A stretch of DNA of 64,000 nucleotides from Candidatus Bathyarchaeia archaeon (GCA_038852285.1 JAWCKG010000003.1:62001-126000); one strand, 5' to 3'. Shown: positions 16,176 to 25,254, numbered from the stretch's first letter. Notes: generated from the letters alone by a model not told the origin. Numbers and translations: made by a program.

Positions 16176-18560
16176 TCAATTTGGATTCCACTCTAAATCT
16201 GGGTCTTCCCTCACACCTCTGCCCAAAGCTTTTTCCAGCAGCAACCTTTGCTCTATGCTCGCGACCCATTTTCTAACCTGTACTACGGCGTCTGGGTTAA
16301 CGGATATGGAGTCTATTCCGCTTTCCACAAGGAATCGTATGAAGTCTGGGCCGTGGACGCTTGGGGCTTGACCGCATATGGAAACGGTTTTACCATCCCT
16401 GTGGGCCACGTCTATTAGATGTTTGATGGACCTCTTCACCGCTAGGTCTCTTTCGTCAAATATGGATCCGACTTCCGCGTTATCCCTGTCGCATCCTAGG
16501 ACGAGCATAGTGTAGTCGTTGGATCCGATGCTGTAACCGTCTACAAACTTGTTGAACTTGTCCGCCAAGATCACGTTGCTGGGGATTTCGGCCATGAGCC
16601 ATACTTTAAAGTCTGGGCCTCTCTCCAGTCCCTCTTCTCTCAGTATCTCCAGCACCCTACTCGCTTCTTCAACCGTTCTCACAAACGGTATCATGACCCA
16701 CAGGTTTTTCAACCCATACTCGTCCCTTACCTTTTTAACGGCCTTCACCTCCAGTTTGAAGGCTTCCTTATATCTTGGGTGATAGTATCTTGAAGCGCCT
16801 CTCCATCCCAGTAGCGAGGAAGGCTCCTCAGGCTCGTATTTTTCCCCACCCTTCAACTCTCGGTATTCGCTGGACTTGAAGTCGCTGAACCTCAATACAA
16901 CAGGCCTTGGGTTCATCGCCTGACATACCCTTCTGATGCCTTCAGACAGCTTGTCTACAACCTTCTCAGGCTGGCCGGTTTCAATCAAATATAGGGGGTG
17001 CTCCCCGATTTCTGAGGCCCATATAAATTCTTCTCTCATCAGGCCTACGCCGTCGCATGGAAGCTTAGAAACCTTCTCCGCTATTTCAGGTTCCCCTAAG
17101 TTCACAAGGATCTTTGTTCCCGTGACAGGGTATGATTCAACGATCGATGGAGAAACAGTTGATCGAGCCTCAACCTTAGGCGTTACTGCAACCTCCTCCA
17201 ATATGCCTTCGTAGACTACGCCATTAGTGGCGTCTACCGTGATGTCCATCATGTTTTTTATTGTCTCAGTTCCCGGGGTTCCCTTACTCGCCGTGCCAAC
17301 GATGCATGGGATGCCTAGCTCACGGCTGACGATGGCGGCGTGGCAGGTCATACCTCCACTGTTGGTGATAATCGCCTTCGCTTTTCTCATCGCTGGAACC
17401 CAGTCAGGCGCGGTCATCTCGGTTACCAGGATCTCGCCGGGTTTAAACTCGTTAATTTCTTGCACAGACCTTATCACATGGGCTTTGCCAGCGGCCAGCC
17501 CCGGAGAGGCTGGTAAACCTTTAACGATGACCCGGCGGTCTGTAGCAGTGGCCGCCTTTGCTTCAGGCTCTTTAACGCTCCACACGGTTTCAGGCCTAGC
17601 TTGCAGTATCCAAAGCTTGTCCCCCCTCTCATCTAACGCCCACTCAATGTCCATGTGCCGGGCGTAGTGCTTCTCAATGGCTACCGCGTATTTCGCCAGT
17701 TCCCTAATTTGCTCATCCGTTAAAACCTGTTTGTCCTGCAACTCTCTAGGCACCGGTTTTTCCTCCACACCTCCATCCGGGCTCCTCACCAGCTGCCTCG
17801 TTTTCCTCGGGATCACCTTATCAACTATCTTTAGATCCTCTTTTCTCACGTAATACTCATCTGGGGTAACTGTTCCCTGAACCACATATTCCCCGAGGCC
17901 GTACCCAGCTTCGATCAATACCTCGCTTTCATCACCATTGGACACGTTTAACGTGAACATTACCCCTGAGGCTTTTGAGTAAACCATGAGTTGAACCGCG
18001 GCTGAAAGCGCGACGGATAGGTGGTCAAAACCCTTCTGAATCCTGTAGAAAATCGCCCTATCGGTGAAGAGGCTTGCGTAGCACTTCTTTACCTTGTCCA
18101 CGACCTCCTCTGCGCCTGAAACATTCAGGTATGTTTCCTGTTGCCCGGCGAAGCTGGCGTCCGGTAGGTCTTCAGCCGTGGCGGAGGACCTGATCGCCAC
18201 GAAGGGGTTTTTCTCTCCAACCCTTTCTCCCAGCTTCATATAAGCGTCCTTTATCGCCCGCTCTAACTCGGATGGCATTTTGGATTCGTAAACCAGCTTC
18301 CTAACATATTCCCCTATTTCCTGAAGGGTCGAGGTGTCATTGGGATCCTTAAGCTTTTTTAACGCTTCGTCAATACTTTGGGTCAATTCAGCTTCTTCGA
18401 GGAAACGTTTATACGCTTGGGCCGTGGTGGCGAAACCATAAGGAACCGGCACGTTCGTCCGCCTAATCATCTCCCCCAAGCTAGCTGATTTACCTCCGAC
18501 AAGAGGGACATCCTCTTTCCCTATCTCATCAAACCACACTACGTATTTCTTATTCGACAT
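16176..18560 (-). CDS. ppsA: phosphoenolpyruvate synthase
   Basis: Converts pyruvate, ATP and water to PEP, AMP and phosphate, feeding gluconeogenesis. Domains in order: N-terminal ATP-grasp pyruvate/PEP-binding region (GGKSASLGEMIR, RSSATAEDLPDASFAGQQ), the swivelling phosphohistidine domain with GGMTCHAAIVSRELG (catalytic His near residue 406), and the C-terminal TIM barrel (LRFSDFKSSEYREL, SIGSNDYTMLVLGCDRDN, SICGQAPS). Length is 794 residues. A TATA-like box is at 18598-18609. It is the only central-carbon gene in this informational stretch. Confidence 0.96.
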   Translation of the reverse strand: MSNKKYVVWFDEIGKEDVPLVGGKSASLGEMIRRTNVPVPYGFATTAQAYKRFLEEAELTQSIDEALKKLKDPNDTSTLQEIGEYVRKLVYESKMPSELERAIKDAYMKLGERVGEKNPFVAIRSSATAEDLPDASFAGQQETYLNVSGAEEVVDKVKKCYASLFTDRAIFYRIQKGFDHLSVALSAAVQLMVYSKASGVMFTLNVSNGDESEVLIEAGYGLGEYVVQGTVTPDEYYVRKEDLKIVDKVIPRKTRQLVRSPDGGVEEKPVPRELQDKQVLTDEQIRELAKYAVAIEKHYARHMDIEWALDERGDKLWILQARPETVWSVKEPEAKAATATDRRVIVKGLPASPGLAAGKAHVIRSVQEINEFKPGEILVTEMTAPDWVPAMRKAKAIITNSGGMTCHAAIVSRELGIPCIVGTASKGTPGTETIKNMMDITVDATNGVVYEGILEEVAVTPKVEARSTVSPSIVESYPVTGTKILVNLGEPEIAEKVSKLPCDGVGLMREEFIWASEIGEHPLYLIETGQPEKVVDKLSEGIRRVCQAMNPRPVVLRFSDFKSSEYRELKGGEKYEPEEPSSLLGWRGASRYYHPRYKEAFKLEVKAVKKVRDEYGLKNLWVMIPFVRTVEEASRVLEILREEGLERGPDFKVWLMAEIPSNVILADKFNKFVDGYSIGSNDYTMLVLGCDRDNAEVGSIFDERDLAVKRSIKHLIDVAHRDGKTVSICGQAPSVHGPDFIRFLVESGIDSISVNPDAVVQVRKWVASIEQRLLLEKALGRGVREDPDLEWNPN

Positions 18561-18597
18561 AGCGCCGAAACCTACTTTACCTTTAACGATTCAAGGG

Positions 18598-18609
18598 CTT
18601 TTTTAAACG
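18598..18609 (-). promoter_or_regulatory. TATA-like box for ppsA
   Basis: On the minus strand CGTTTAAAAAAG is centred about 44 bases before the ppsA ATG, implying a transcript start near 18577. Confidence 0.45.
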
Positions 18610-18649
18610 TTCCGCTCCATAAGTTGCGTGAGGAATTAGCAGCTGTCCT

Positions 18650-19162
18650 CTACGAGGCCTTAGCCGCCTCCACTTTCTCTATAAGGATTCTAGTTATGGT
18701 AGGTAACTTGGAGGCAGCAGCCTTCAAAGCCTTTTTACCAACTTCGAGGTGGGGCTCATTAACGTATACTTCTACTACGGGGTCCCCGGCTTTAATTCTA
18801 GCAGCCCTGCCTATGGGCTTACCGAAGGCCCTTCGCATTCCTTCTTGAAGCCTATCAGCCCCAGCCGTGGCTATCATTTTATTTTCCCTTAAGATTACAT
18901 GCGGATAAACTCTCACCCTTAGGAGATACCCGTCTCCACCAACCTCGTCCAACAGAACCTTGTTGGCGGATATTCTAGCCGCCTCCAAGGCGTTATGTCT
19001 AATTTGAACGCTTCTAACCGATTGGAGGACAAGCCTATACTCATAGGATCCTTTCGCATTCCCCATGATGAACTTGACTATCTTGGATTGCGGTGAACCC
19101 GCGATGTACTCTCCCCTGACGTATGGCTGTCCCCTAGGAATCCTATAATTTTTTCCCTTCAT
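18650..19162 (-). CDS. rpl10e: ribosomal protein L10e (uL16)
   Basis: Large-subunit protein at the A-site side of the peptidyl transferase centre. Family features include the basic start YRIPRGQPYVRGEYIAGSPQ, the block RHNALEAARISANK, and RVYPHVILRENKM followed by MRRAFGKPIGRAAR. The 170 residues are typical of archaea. It has its own palindromic TATA box (19216-19229) and sits upstream of ppsA. Confidence 0.96.
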   Translation of the reverse strand: MKGKNYRIPRGQPYVRGEYIAGSPQSKIVKFIMGNAKGSYEYRLVLQSVRSVQIRHNALEAARISANKVLLDEVGGDGYLLRVRVYPHVILRENKMIATAGADRLQEGMRRAFGKPIGRAARIKAGDPVVEVYVNEPHLEVGKKALKAAASKLPTITRILIEKVEAAKAS

Positions 19163-19215
19163 ACAGTATGCCTCCTTAAAGCCGTTTAATTTTTTTCTTT
19201 TGGAATAGAGGCGTT

Positions 19216-19229
19216 AAGTATATATACTT
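19216..19229 (-). promoter_or_regulatory. palindromic TATA box of L10e
   Basis: AAGTATATATACTT is a perfect 14-base palindrome centred 60 bases before the L10e ATG, predicting a leader of about 34 bases. Because it is symmetric it could also direct plus-strand transcription into 19250-19391. Confidence 0.55.
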
Positions 19230-19239
19230 TTAAACGGAT

Positions 19240-19278
19240 CCCCCAGCGGAAAGGTTCGCTGGCGTGAAGGGGGTTTTT
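19240..19278. repeat. GC-rich hairpin with T-run on the plus strand
   Basis: CCAGCG (19243-19248) pairs perfectly with CGCTGG (19257-19262) around an eight-base loop. Outer C and G runs (19240-19242, 19269-19273) could extend it, and TTTTT follows at 19274-19278 on the plus strand. It lies between trmJ and L10e. It may end a transcript or be part of a small RNA; neither is shown. Confidence 0.35.
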
Positions 19279-19391
19279 CTATCGCTCGATTTCTCACCCT
19301 AACCTGCTTTAGCGCTCCATGTTAGGTTTGAAGGATGAGTAATGCGTAGAAAACGGGTAAACAGCTTGGGGATAAGTTGGCTAGGGTTTGC

Positions 19392-20084
19392 TCAGCGTAA
19401 AACTTTTAAGCAGCGTCTGAAGGCCCCTATGATTAACGTCGCCTCCCTTCTCGTGATCCAGGCTCTGTTTACAAGGTTTTTAAACGCGGTTTCCGTGATT
19501 TTCCTTCTATGAACGGGAATCGCGGAGAACTCTACTATCCTATGAAATTCCCACATCAGCCTTTCCCTAAGCCTCCTATCTAGGAATGTTTTAAGCGGCG
19601 CCATCCTTTTCAGATTGAGTTCATAGAAAATTACCGTGGCTGCGTGGGAGATGTTTAAAGTTGGGTAAGATGGATTCGCTGGGATCGTGATTAACATGTC
19701 GCAACGCTCAATCTCCCTGTTCCTTAACCCTGTGTCCTCTCTGCCTAGAAGCAATGCCACGTGTCCTCTATGTTGAGCGTAATGAGCGGCGAATTCTCTG
19801 GGGGTTACACATATCCTTAAAATGTTTCGAGTCGACTTAGCTGGTTTCGCCGTTGTTCCCACCACTAGGTCCATGCCTCTTAAAGCATCGTCAAGCCTCT
19901 CGACGATCCCAGCTTTTTCCAATATTTCATGTGCGTGGGCCGCGTAGGGCTTCGCCGATTCCACGTTACCTTTAGGGCCTACTATGAAAAGTTCTTCAAT
20001 CTCGAAGTTCTTCATAGACCTCGCCACGTAGCCGACATTAGCCATATAGAGTGGCTCAATAAGCACGACCCTTAAAACCATCAA
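19392..20084 (-). CDS. trmJ: SPOUT-family tRNA 2'-O-methyltransferase, TrmJ-like
   Basis: Knotted SPOUT methyltransferase of COG0565, which in characterised relatives methylates the ribose of tRNA position 32. The three family motifs are visible: VLIEPLYMANVGYVARSMKNF, then VALLLGREDTGLRNREIERC, and ITIPANPSYPTLNISHAATV. At 230 residues it is near the usual size. It follows ksgA by 21 bases on the same strand, so the two RNA methyltransferases are probably co-expressed. Confidence 0.92.
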   Translation of the reverse strand: MMVLRVVLIEPLYMANVGYVARSMKNFEIEELFIVGPKGNVESAKPYAAHAHEILEKAGIVERLDDALRGMDLVVGTTAKPAKSTRNILRICVTPREFAAHYAQHRGHVALLLGREDTGLRNREIERCDMLITIPANPSYPTLNISHAATVIFYELNLKRMAPLKTFLDRRLRERLMWEFHRIVEFSAIPVHRRKITETAFKNLVNRAWITRREATLIIGAFRRCLKVLR

Positions 20085-20105
20085 AGCCTCCTCTATTCAC
20101 ATTAC

Positions 20106-20888
20106 TCATTCATCTAAATCGATTTCGCGTCGACACCTAAGCCTATAGAGGCTGTTAGCGATTTGCTCTAATTCTTCAACCCTAAGCTCATAAACTCTTT
20201 TAACGCCTACCGGTGGGTGAAAGCCCTTTAACCCGATTTCCAAAGCGAACCTAGTAACCGATGGCGCGGCGAGCTTTCTCTTCACCGAAAAAAGATAATT
20301 TAACATTTTTTCATAGAACTTCTGGAAATCGAGGTTGAGGGCGTGGGTTTTTCTCGTTATTTTAACTATGCAAGAATCAACTCGTGGTGGAGGTTTGAAA
20401 GCCTTTGATGGAACGTGTTTAACGACTTCCACATCCATTTCCCTCCTTATCAAGGGCATTATTTTACAGTACGATTTTGAACCAGGCTGAGAAACGAGCT
20501 TTTGGGCGAACTCCCTTTGCAACACCAGTATGGCTGATTCGAAATCCTTTCTTAAAAGCCATTTAAGAAACTTTGTGGAAACACTGTAAGGTAGGCTTGA
20601 CACCACCTTATTAAAATTTGGAAGAGCGACTTTAAAAACGTCACCCTCTATCAAACGGACGTTTTGGAATCCATCCATCTTCGCCGAGAGGATGTGATAA
20701 AGCCTTGGATCCTTTTCAACCGCGATCACTAGCCCTGATTTTACAGCTAGAAGGCGTGTTAGGCTCCCATAGCCTGGGCCAACCTCCAAGACCGCGTCTT
20801 TTCTGTTTAGCTCAGCGGTTTCGACGATGAACTCTATGACGTTCAAGTCGATTAAGAAATGTTGACCCAGCCTTTTCCTTCGGTTCAT
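20106..20888 (-). CDS. ksgA: rRNA adenine dimethyltransferase KsgA/Dim1
   Basis: Adds dimethyl groups to two adjacent adenosines in the helix 45 loop of 16S rRNA during small-subunit maturation. It begins MNRRKRLGQHFLIDLNVI, with SAM motif VLEVGPGYGSLTRLL and catalytic NLPY-like motif as SSLPYSVSTKFL (Ser replaces the usual Asn; the flanking block is otherwise normal). The ATG at 20888 is preferred because it matches relatives and follows the DUF655 stop; the frame is open 18 codons further upstream. Confidence 0.94.
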   Translation of the reverse strand: MNRRKRLGQHFLIDLNVIEFIVETAELNRKDAVLEVGPGYGSLTRLLAVKSGLVIAVEKDPRLYHILSAKMDGFQNVRLIEGDVFKVALPNFNKVVSSLPYSVSTKFLKWLLRKDFESAILVLQREFAQKLVSQPGSKSYCKIMPLIRREMDVEVVKHVPSKAFKPPPRVDSCIVKITRKTHALNLDFQKFYEKMLNYLFSVKRKLAAPSVTRFALEIGLKGFHPPVGVKRVYELRVEELEQIANSLYRLRCRREIDLDE

Positions 20889-20907
20889 GTCCAAAGTTAA
20901 AAGGTTT

Positions 20908-21513
20908 TTACCTTGTAAAAAGCCTGTATTTCGACTCCTCACTTAACTCCTCGAGGATTCGTTTAACGATGATTTTAGTTGGATCGATTAAGCCAATCCT
21001 CTCCTTTAGATCTTTAAAGCTGGTGAAAGGCTTTTTCTCCCTCTCCTCTATGATCTGCCACATGGATTTCTTACCGATTCCCGGTAGAAGCTCAAGGGCG
21101 TGCATCCTAGGGGTAACAGCTGAGGATTTATTGAAAAACTCAATGAACCTCGACTCCTGTTCTACCACCATTTTCTCCAGTACCGGCTCCAACTCGGACC
21201 TAGCGGCGGCCGTTAACTCGTTGAACCCTATTCTACCTGTAACCCTCAACACCTTATCCCTCGCCTCTTTACCGATGTATATTCTTTCCTGAGGATTTGC
21301 GGAGACCCCAGGTTTCAGCTGTGCTTCTAGGAGGGTGAAGTGTCTATCTCCGATCAACTGTACCGTAGGGCCCATGAGCCTAGATCGCCTATCCCCCATA
21401 CCTCTGCCGTACGGAAGGTAATCTAATACACGACCGTATTCTTCGTAGGCTTTTTGATGATAAACCCTAGAGGAATGCATGGATTCGCTTTGTCTACTTA
21501 ACCCGTCACCCAA
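20908..21513 (-). CDS. DUF655 family protein with helix-hairpin-helix domain
   Basis: Archaeal protein of unknown exact function, found next to rpoF and ksgA in many archaea. The N-terminal part has YEEYGRVLDYLPYGR and an OB-like region (PTVQLIGDRHFTLLEAQ). The C-terminal part has a helix-hairpin-helix nucleic acid motif (LELLPGIGKKSMWQIIEER) followed by a second helical element. The true start may be the ATG at 21480. Nucleic acid binding is inferred from the domain; a role in ribosome or tRNA maturation is a context guess. Confidence 0.88.
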   Translation of the reverse strand: MGDGLSRQSESMHSSRVYHQKAYEEYGRVLDYLPYGRGMGDRRSRLMGPTVQLIGDRHFTLLEAQLKPGVSANPQERIYIGKEARDKVLRVTGRIGFNELTAAARSELEPVLEKMVVEQESRFIEFFNKSSAVTPRMHALELLPGIGKKSMWQIIEEREKKPFTSFKDLKERIGLIDPTKIIVKRILEELSEESKYRLFTR

Positions 21514-21692
21514 AACCTACACCGTCCGAGTCGATTAACTCTCATATAGTCCTTCATTCAACTGTTGGAACAAAGTCGATGTGGATATCATCAACACCAC
21601 GAGGCTCTATAATTTCAACTAGATTAAAGTTTACAGACGCCATAATGATCGATCTTTAACTAAAAATCTATTTCACTCATTTAAAGCCTTTT

Positions 21693-22025
21693 TCATCTCG
21701 ATTTAAACCTTTGAATCTCCTCTAAAATTTTCTGAAGCTCCTCGTTTAAAATGATCTTGCCTTTAACGGCCAGAATTGACCTGACCTCCTCTATTGAGCT
21801 TGGCATGCAATTTACCAGTTGAATGGCCTCCCTTTCACTTAAACCAAACTTATTTGTTAAACTTTTAACCGCCTCCCTAGCCTTGTCGCTGGAAATCTTA
21901 GCGAACTTGGTTAGGTAGTCAAATGTTCTTCTCTGAAACTCCCCTAGCTCGTCGTTAACTCCTTCCATGACAGCCTTGGATTCGGGGATTGTTAGGTCCC
22001 TCGCCTCCACTATTTTTCTCGGCAT
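21693..22025 (-). CDS. rpoF: RNA polymerase subunit F (Rpb4-like)
   Basis: Stalk subunit that pairs with RpoE (Rpb7-like, at 44.6 kb). The 110-residue protein has the HRDC-like helical pattern: LTIPESKAVMEGVNDELGEFQRRTFDYLTKFAKIS, here split as two helices, then LTNKFGLSEREAIQLVNCMPSSIEEVRSIL. It overlaps the L21e gene by 16 bases and so is translationally linked to it. DUF655 and ksgA follow, as in many archaea. Confidence 0.93.
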   Translation of the reverse strand: MPRKIVEARDLTIPESKAVMEGVNDELGEFQRRTFDYLTKFAKISSDKAREAVKSLTNKFGLSEREAIQLVNCMPSSIEEVRSILAVKGKIILNEELQKILEEIQRFKSR

Positions 22026-22324
22026 TCCTCACCCCTCAAAGGCTGTATGTGCTCTGGTCTAATGATAATGTTTTTAACAGCTCCGCTTACCGGAACCTCG
22101 ACGACGTAACTTTTCCCCCTTCTACCCAAAACTCGACCGACTAGCCCATGAAACCTTCTGTGGGGCATACCTTTATGGATGGCGGAGTCTATGATTACCC
22201 GCACCTTATCGTTTACGTCGTAGTTATGGAGGAGGCGGCTTAAACCGACTTTTCCCGACGTCCCCGCTCTCTTTCTTGAGAGATGCCTGCTCCTCGAGCG
22301 GTAACCTCTAGATCTTTTACCCAT
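22010..22324 (-). CDS. rpl21e: ribosomal protein L21e (eL21)
   Basis: Large-subunit protein with an SH3-like core. It starts MGKRSRGYRSRSRHLSRKR, and has VNDKVRVIIDSAIHKGMPHRRFHG, then VGRVLGRRGKSYVVEV, all standard family blocks (the second spans about 24 residues in the protein). 104 residues. Its 3' end overlaps rpoF, and srp54 lies 46 bases upstream. Confidence 0.95.
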   Translation of the reverse strand: MGKRSRGYRSRSRHLSRKRAGTSGKVGLSRLLHNYDVNDKVRVIIDSAIHKGMPHRRFHGLVGRVLGRRGKSYVVEVPVSGAVKNIIIRPEHIQPLRGEECREK

Positions 22325-22370
22325 TTTCCTTCACTAACCTGCATCCTTAACCCGTTAGGTTGAACGGAGG

Positions 22371-23714
22371 CTAATATGCTTTTATATTCTTTTCAAATAA
22401 GAATTTTTTCTGAAGAACTCCATGTCTTTTCCTCAACGTTTTGACCATCTTTTTCATGGTAAAGTACTGTTCGATAAGCTCCTTCACGTCCCTTTCACTC
22501 TTCCCGGATCCCCTCGCTATTCTACGAGCCCTAGAGGAGTCTATGATCCTTGGATCTTCGATTTCATCGCTTCTCATCGATTGAATTATTACTCGCCAAT
22601 CCTTGAACTTCTTTTCGGCCAAGTTTAGCTGTTCGGCATCCACGCTTAACCCGCCGGGCATCATGCCTAAAATCTTCTTTAAAGGACCTAGCTTACGCAT
22701 GGATTCGACTTGCTCATATAAGTCCTTTAATGTGAACTTTCCTTCCATGAGGGCTCTGGTTTTTTTCTCGGAGGGTTCAATTTCCGCTTCTTTAACCTTC
22801 TCGATGAGGGTTTCAAGGTCCCCCATTCCCAGCAGTCGGCCTACAAACCTCGCTGGGTCAAAAGGCTCTATATCGTCTATTTTCTCGCCGACGCCGATAA
22901 ACTTAACTTTAGCCTGAGTCGCGGCTACCGCGGAGAGGGCTCCCCCACCCCTTGCTGAGCCGTCAAGCTTCGTTACGTATATTGAGCCTACTCGCGTTGC
23001 ATTTTGGAAAGCCTCAGCATGGGATAATGCTTGCTGCCCGATTGTTCCATCTAATACAAGCATCACTTCATCTGGCTTTATATGGTATTCAAGCCTACGC
23101 ATTTCATTCATCAATTCCTTTTCGTTTTTATGTCTTCCAGCGGTATCGATAATGATCAGTTGGTAACCTTCTTTCGCGAGTTTGGAAACGGCTTCCACCG
23201 CCATGGATTCAGGGCTTTTTTCTTCATCCCAATAAACAGGAATGTTCACCTTATCAGCGAGTTGTTTGAGTTGCACATACGCTCCCGGTCTGTATGTGTC
23301 AGCGCATACTAAGGCTACCTTCACCCCTCTTTTCTGGTAGAATCTTCCTATCTTCACAGCTCCGGTTGTTTTACCCGATCCCTGGATTCCGATCAGCATT
23401 AAAACGTAAGGTTTCTTCTGTGGAATTGAAACGGTGGCTGGCTTTTCGCCTAGAAACCGAGTTAACTCCTCGTATAAAACCTTAATAACATGCTCCCTTC
23501 GGGAGATTCCGGCGGGAAGTTTCTCCTTGAGAGATCTTTCAAACACTTTCTCAGAGATCCCTAACACTAGTTTCACGTTCACATCGGATTGGAGGAGAGC
23601 CCTTTGAAGGTCTTTCACAAGCTCTTCTACAGCTTTTTCATCAATCAACGGCAACCTAAGTAAACGCCTCACCGCCCCACTTAGGGATTTACCGAGGTCT
23701 TCTAAACTTGTCAA
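22371..23714 (-). CDS. srp54: signal recognition particle GTPase SRP54
   Basis: Targets ribosomes making exported proteins to the membrane. Domains: helical N domain (residues 1-90), Ras-like G domain with GIQGSGKTTGAVKIG (P loop), DTYRPGAYVQLKQLA, DTAGRHKNEKELM and TKLDGSARGGGALSA, then the helical M domain with the signal-peptide groove and RNA-binding helices (ARGSGKSERDVKELIEQY). The M domain is Met-poor compared with bacteria. 447 residues, as usual for archaea. It precedes L21e on the same strand. Confidence 0.96.
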   Translation of the reverse strand: MTSLEDLGKSLSGAVRRLLRLPLIDEKAVEELVKDLQRALLQSDVNVKLVLGISEKVFERSLKEKLPAGISRREHVIKVLYEELTRFLGEKPATVSIPQKKPYVLMLIGIQGSGKTTGAVKIGRFYQKRGVKVALVCADTYRPGAYVQLKQLADKVNIPVYWDEEKSPESMAVEAVSKLAKEGYQLIIIDTAGRHKNEKELMNEMRRLEYHIKPDEVMLVLDGTIGQQALSHAEAFQNATRVGSIYVTKLDGSARGGGALSAVAATQAKVKFIGVGEKIDDIEPFDPARFVGRLLGMGDLETLIEKVKEAEIEPSEKKTRALMEGKFTLKDLYEQVESMRKLGPLKKILGMMPGGLSVDAEQLNLAEKKFKDWRVIIQSMRSDEIEDPRIIDSSRARRIARGSGKSERDVKELIEQYFTMKKMVKTLRKRHGVLQKKFLFEKNIKAY

Positions 23715-23770
23715 AAGTCTTCAGCTCTCTTCAACAATAGATGGTATAGGCCTTAGGGCGATTTGTGGAC

Positions 23771-24406
23771 TCATCTTATTAGTCCCTTAAACTTCTTAAG
23801 GAGCTTCCAGCCTCTTAACCCTTGCTCCATACCCTTGAGAAAAATCCTCTCAAGCTTGTTTGGATCCATTTTTACGATCACTGAGATAACGATCACGGAA
23901 AGCGCAAACGAGACGGAGGCTAACTTAACGTCAAATATGTTTGTTATCCTAGTTATTTGACTCGCTGAAAACGATCCTATCAGACATGTTAAAACCTTAC
24001 CTGAAAAATAGGCGGTTATAAACTTAGGGAAGCTGAACCTGACGACTCCAAGGGGGATCACAACGGGGTCGTCTGGAATAGGTGAAATCGCGGCTAGGAA
24101 AGAGCCTAATGACCCCCACCGGTTCAGTAGAGAACGATACCTACTCACTCTTTCTTCTTCAACTTTAGCCATTCTAGCGATGCGATCACTCAGACAGTAA
24201 TGGGTGGATTTGGAGGCTGTAGCCCCCATAGCGATAAAGAAGGCAACATAAAGAGGGTTTAACTGTGGAAACATCAGCATGATTGCCCCTGACATTACAA
24301 GGTTAGATGGGGAGGCGAATGGAATTAAATTAACGGCTATAGACATTAAAAGGATCCCTAGGTAACCGTGGGCGCCAAGAGACCACATTTCGAGCAAACT
24401 GTTCAA
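23771..24406 (-). CDS. VTT-domain (SNARE-associated/DedA-like) membrane protein
   Basis: A 211-residue membrane protein with about five hydrophobic segments. The block AISPIPDDPVVIPLGVVRFSFPKF matches the VTT/DedA signature in which a re-entrant loop carries acidic and Pro residues. The family includes lipid scramblases and undecaprenyl-type lipid flippases in other organisms; the archaeal role is unknown. A second, clearly similar protein is at 36052-36705. It lies downstream of no obvious partner and is divergent from aIF5A. Confidence 0.7.
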   Translation of the reverse strand: MNSLLEMWSLGAHGYLGILLMSIAVNLIPFASPSNLVMSGAIMLMFPQLNPLYVAFFIAMGATASKSTHYCLSDRIARMAKVEEERVSRYRSLLNRWGSLGSFLAAISPIPDDPVVIPLGVVRFSFPKFITAYFSGKVLTCLIGSFSASQITRITNIFDVKLASVSFALSVIVISVIVKMDPNKLERIFLKGMEQGLRGWKLLKKFKGLIR

Positions 24407-24455
24407 TTCAAAGCCTCCTTGGAAAGAAGTGATTTATATGGGCTCCACTTACTCA

Positions 24456-24468
24456 TTTTTATATATTA
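24456..24468. promoter_or_regulatory. TATA-like region between the VTT gene and aIF5A
   Basis: TTTTTATATATTA lies about 60 bases before the aIF5A GTG and 50 bases before the VTT gene's ATG, so it can serve either direction. A second A/T block (TATATATTTAAA, 24501-24512) is too close to the aIF5A start for a normal leader unless transcription begins inside the gene. Confidence 0.4.
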
Positions 24469-24525
24469 CTCCATCTACACACTTAATGAAAAGTTTCGCG
24501 TATATATTTAAATGGGGTTAGTACT

Positions 24526-24918
24526 GTGAGTAAACCAGTGGATGTGGGAAGTCTGAAGATAGGCCAGTACATCATCATCGATGAGGAGCCATGCCGAATC
24601 GTAGAGTTTGAGAAATCTAAGCCTGGAAAGCACGGCGCAGCCAAAGCTAGGATCGTTGGGATAAGTGTTTTTACAGGTCAAAAGAAAAGCATCATCAGCC
24701 CTGTAGACGCGAAGGTTAACGTCCCAGTAATAGAGAAGAGAACCGCCCAGGTGATATCTGTAACCGGCGATACCGTACAGCTGATGGACATGGAGAATTA
24801 CTTAACTTTTGAAGCAACAATGCCGGAGGATGAGGAGTTGAAGTCGAGGATGACTCCTGGAATCGAAGTTGAGTACTGGAGCATGTTGAACCGAACGAAA
24901 ATTATGCGGATTAAGTGA
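24526..24918 (+). CDS. eif5a: translation factor aIF5A
   Basis: Hypusine-containing factor that helps stalled ribosomes form peptide bonds. The modified lysine loop SKPGKHGAAKARI is intact, with Lys35 as the predicted deoxyhypusine/hypusine site. An SH3-like first domain and an OB-like second domain (VISVTGDTVQLMDMENYLTF) give 130 residues. Start is a GTG with a GGGGTTA tract eight bases upstream. The same reading frame stays open for about 50 codons after the TGA stop (see findings). Confidence 0.96.
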   Translation: MSKPVDVGSLKIGQYIIIDEEPCRIVEFEKSKPGKHGAAKARIVGISVFTGQKKSIISPVDAKVNVPVIEKRTAQVISVTGDTVQLMDMENYLTFEATMPEDEELKSRMTPGIEVEYWSMLNRTKIMRIK

Positions 24919-25254
24919 GCTGAAACATCAGGGTTAGCCGACTGGGCTGAACGATTCCTAATTAATGAGTGGGTGAAGTCGATCAAGACTCATGGAAAAT
25001 CCCTCAGCGGTCTACACGAAGAGTTGAGTAGAGCTGATAGATCCTCGAAAACCTATAAAATTCATTTCTAAACTCTTCTTTCAGAAAGGATTCTTCGACA
25101 TTTGGCTGTTTCACGATCGCTGGTTCCAGTTGGGTTAAGGTTGGTCTTTAAAGGGTTAAATGAAAATGGTTTCGTTTACAGCATTGTTTTTTCCTCTCCC
25201 CAATGCTTATCTCTCCCATGACCAAAGATTAACCGACAACTCAACGGGCTGTAA
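24919..25254 (+). other. intergenic region after aIF5A, with in-frame open stretch
   Basis: No gene is assigned to these 336 bases. After the aIF5A TGA the same frame remains open to a TAA near 25071, encoding a protein-like stretch including LADWAERFLINEWVKSI. It lacks an early ATG or TTG, so it may be chance or the remains of a longer aIF5A tail. The final ~100 bases presumably hold the promoter of the Clp1-like gene. Confidence 0.4.

Noticed and set aside
21554-21643. 29-codon ORF (MASVNFNLVEIIEPRG...) between rpoF and DUF655
   Set aside because: Plausible composition but no ribosome-binding site and no recognisable family; left as a possible small gene.
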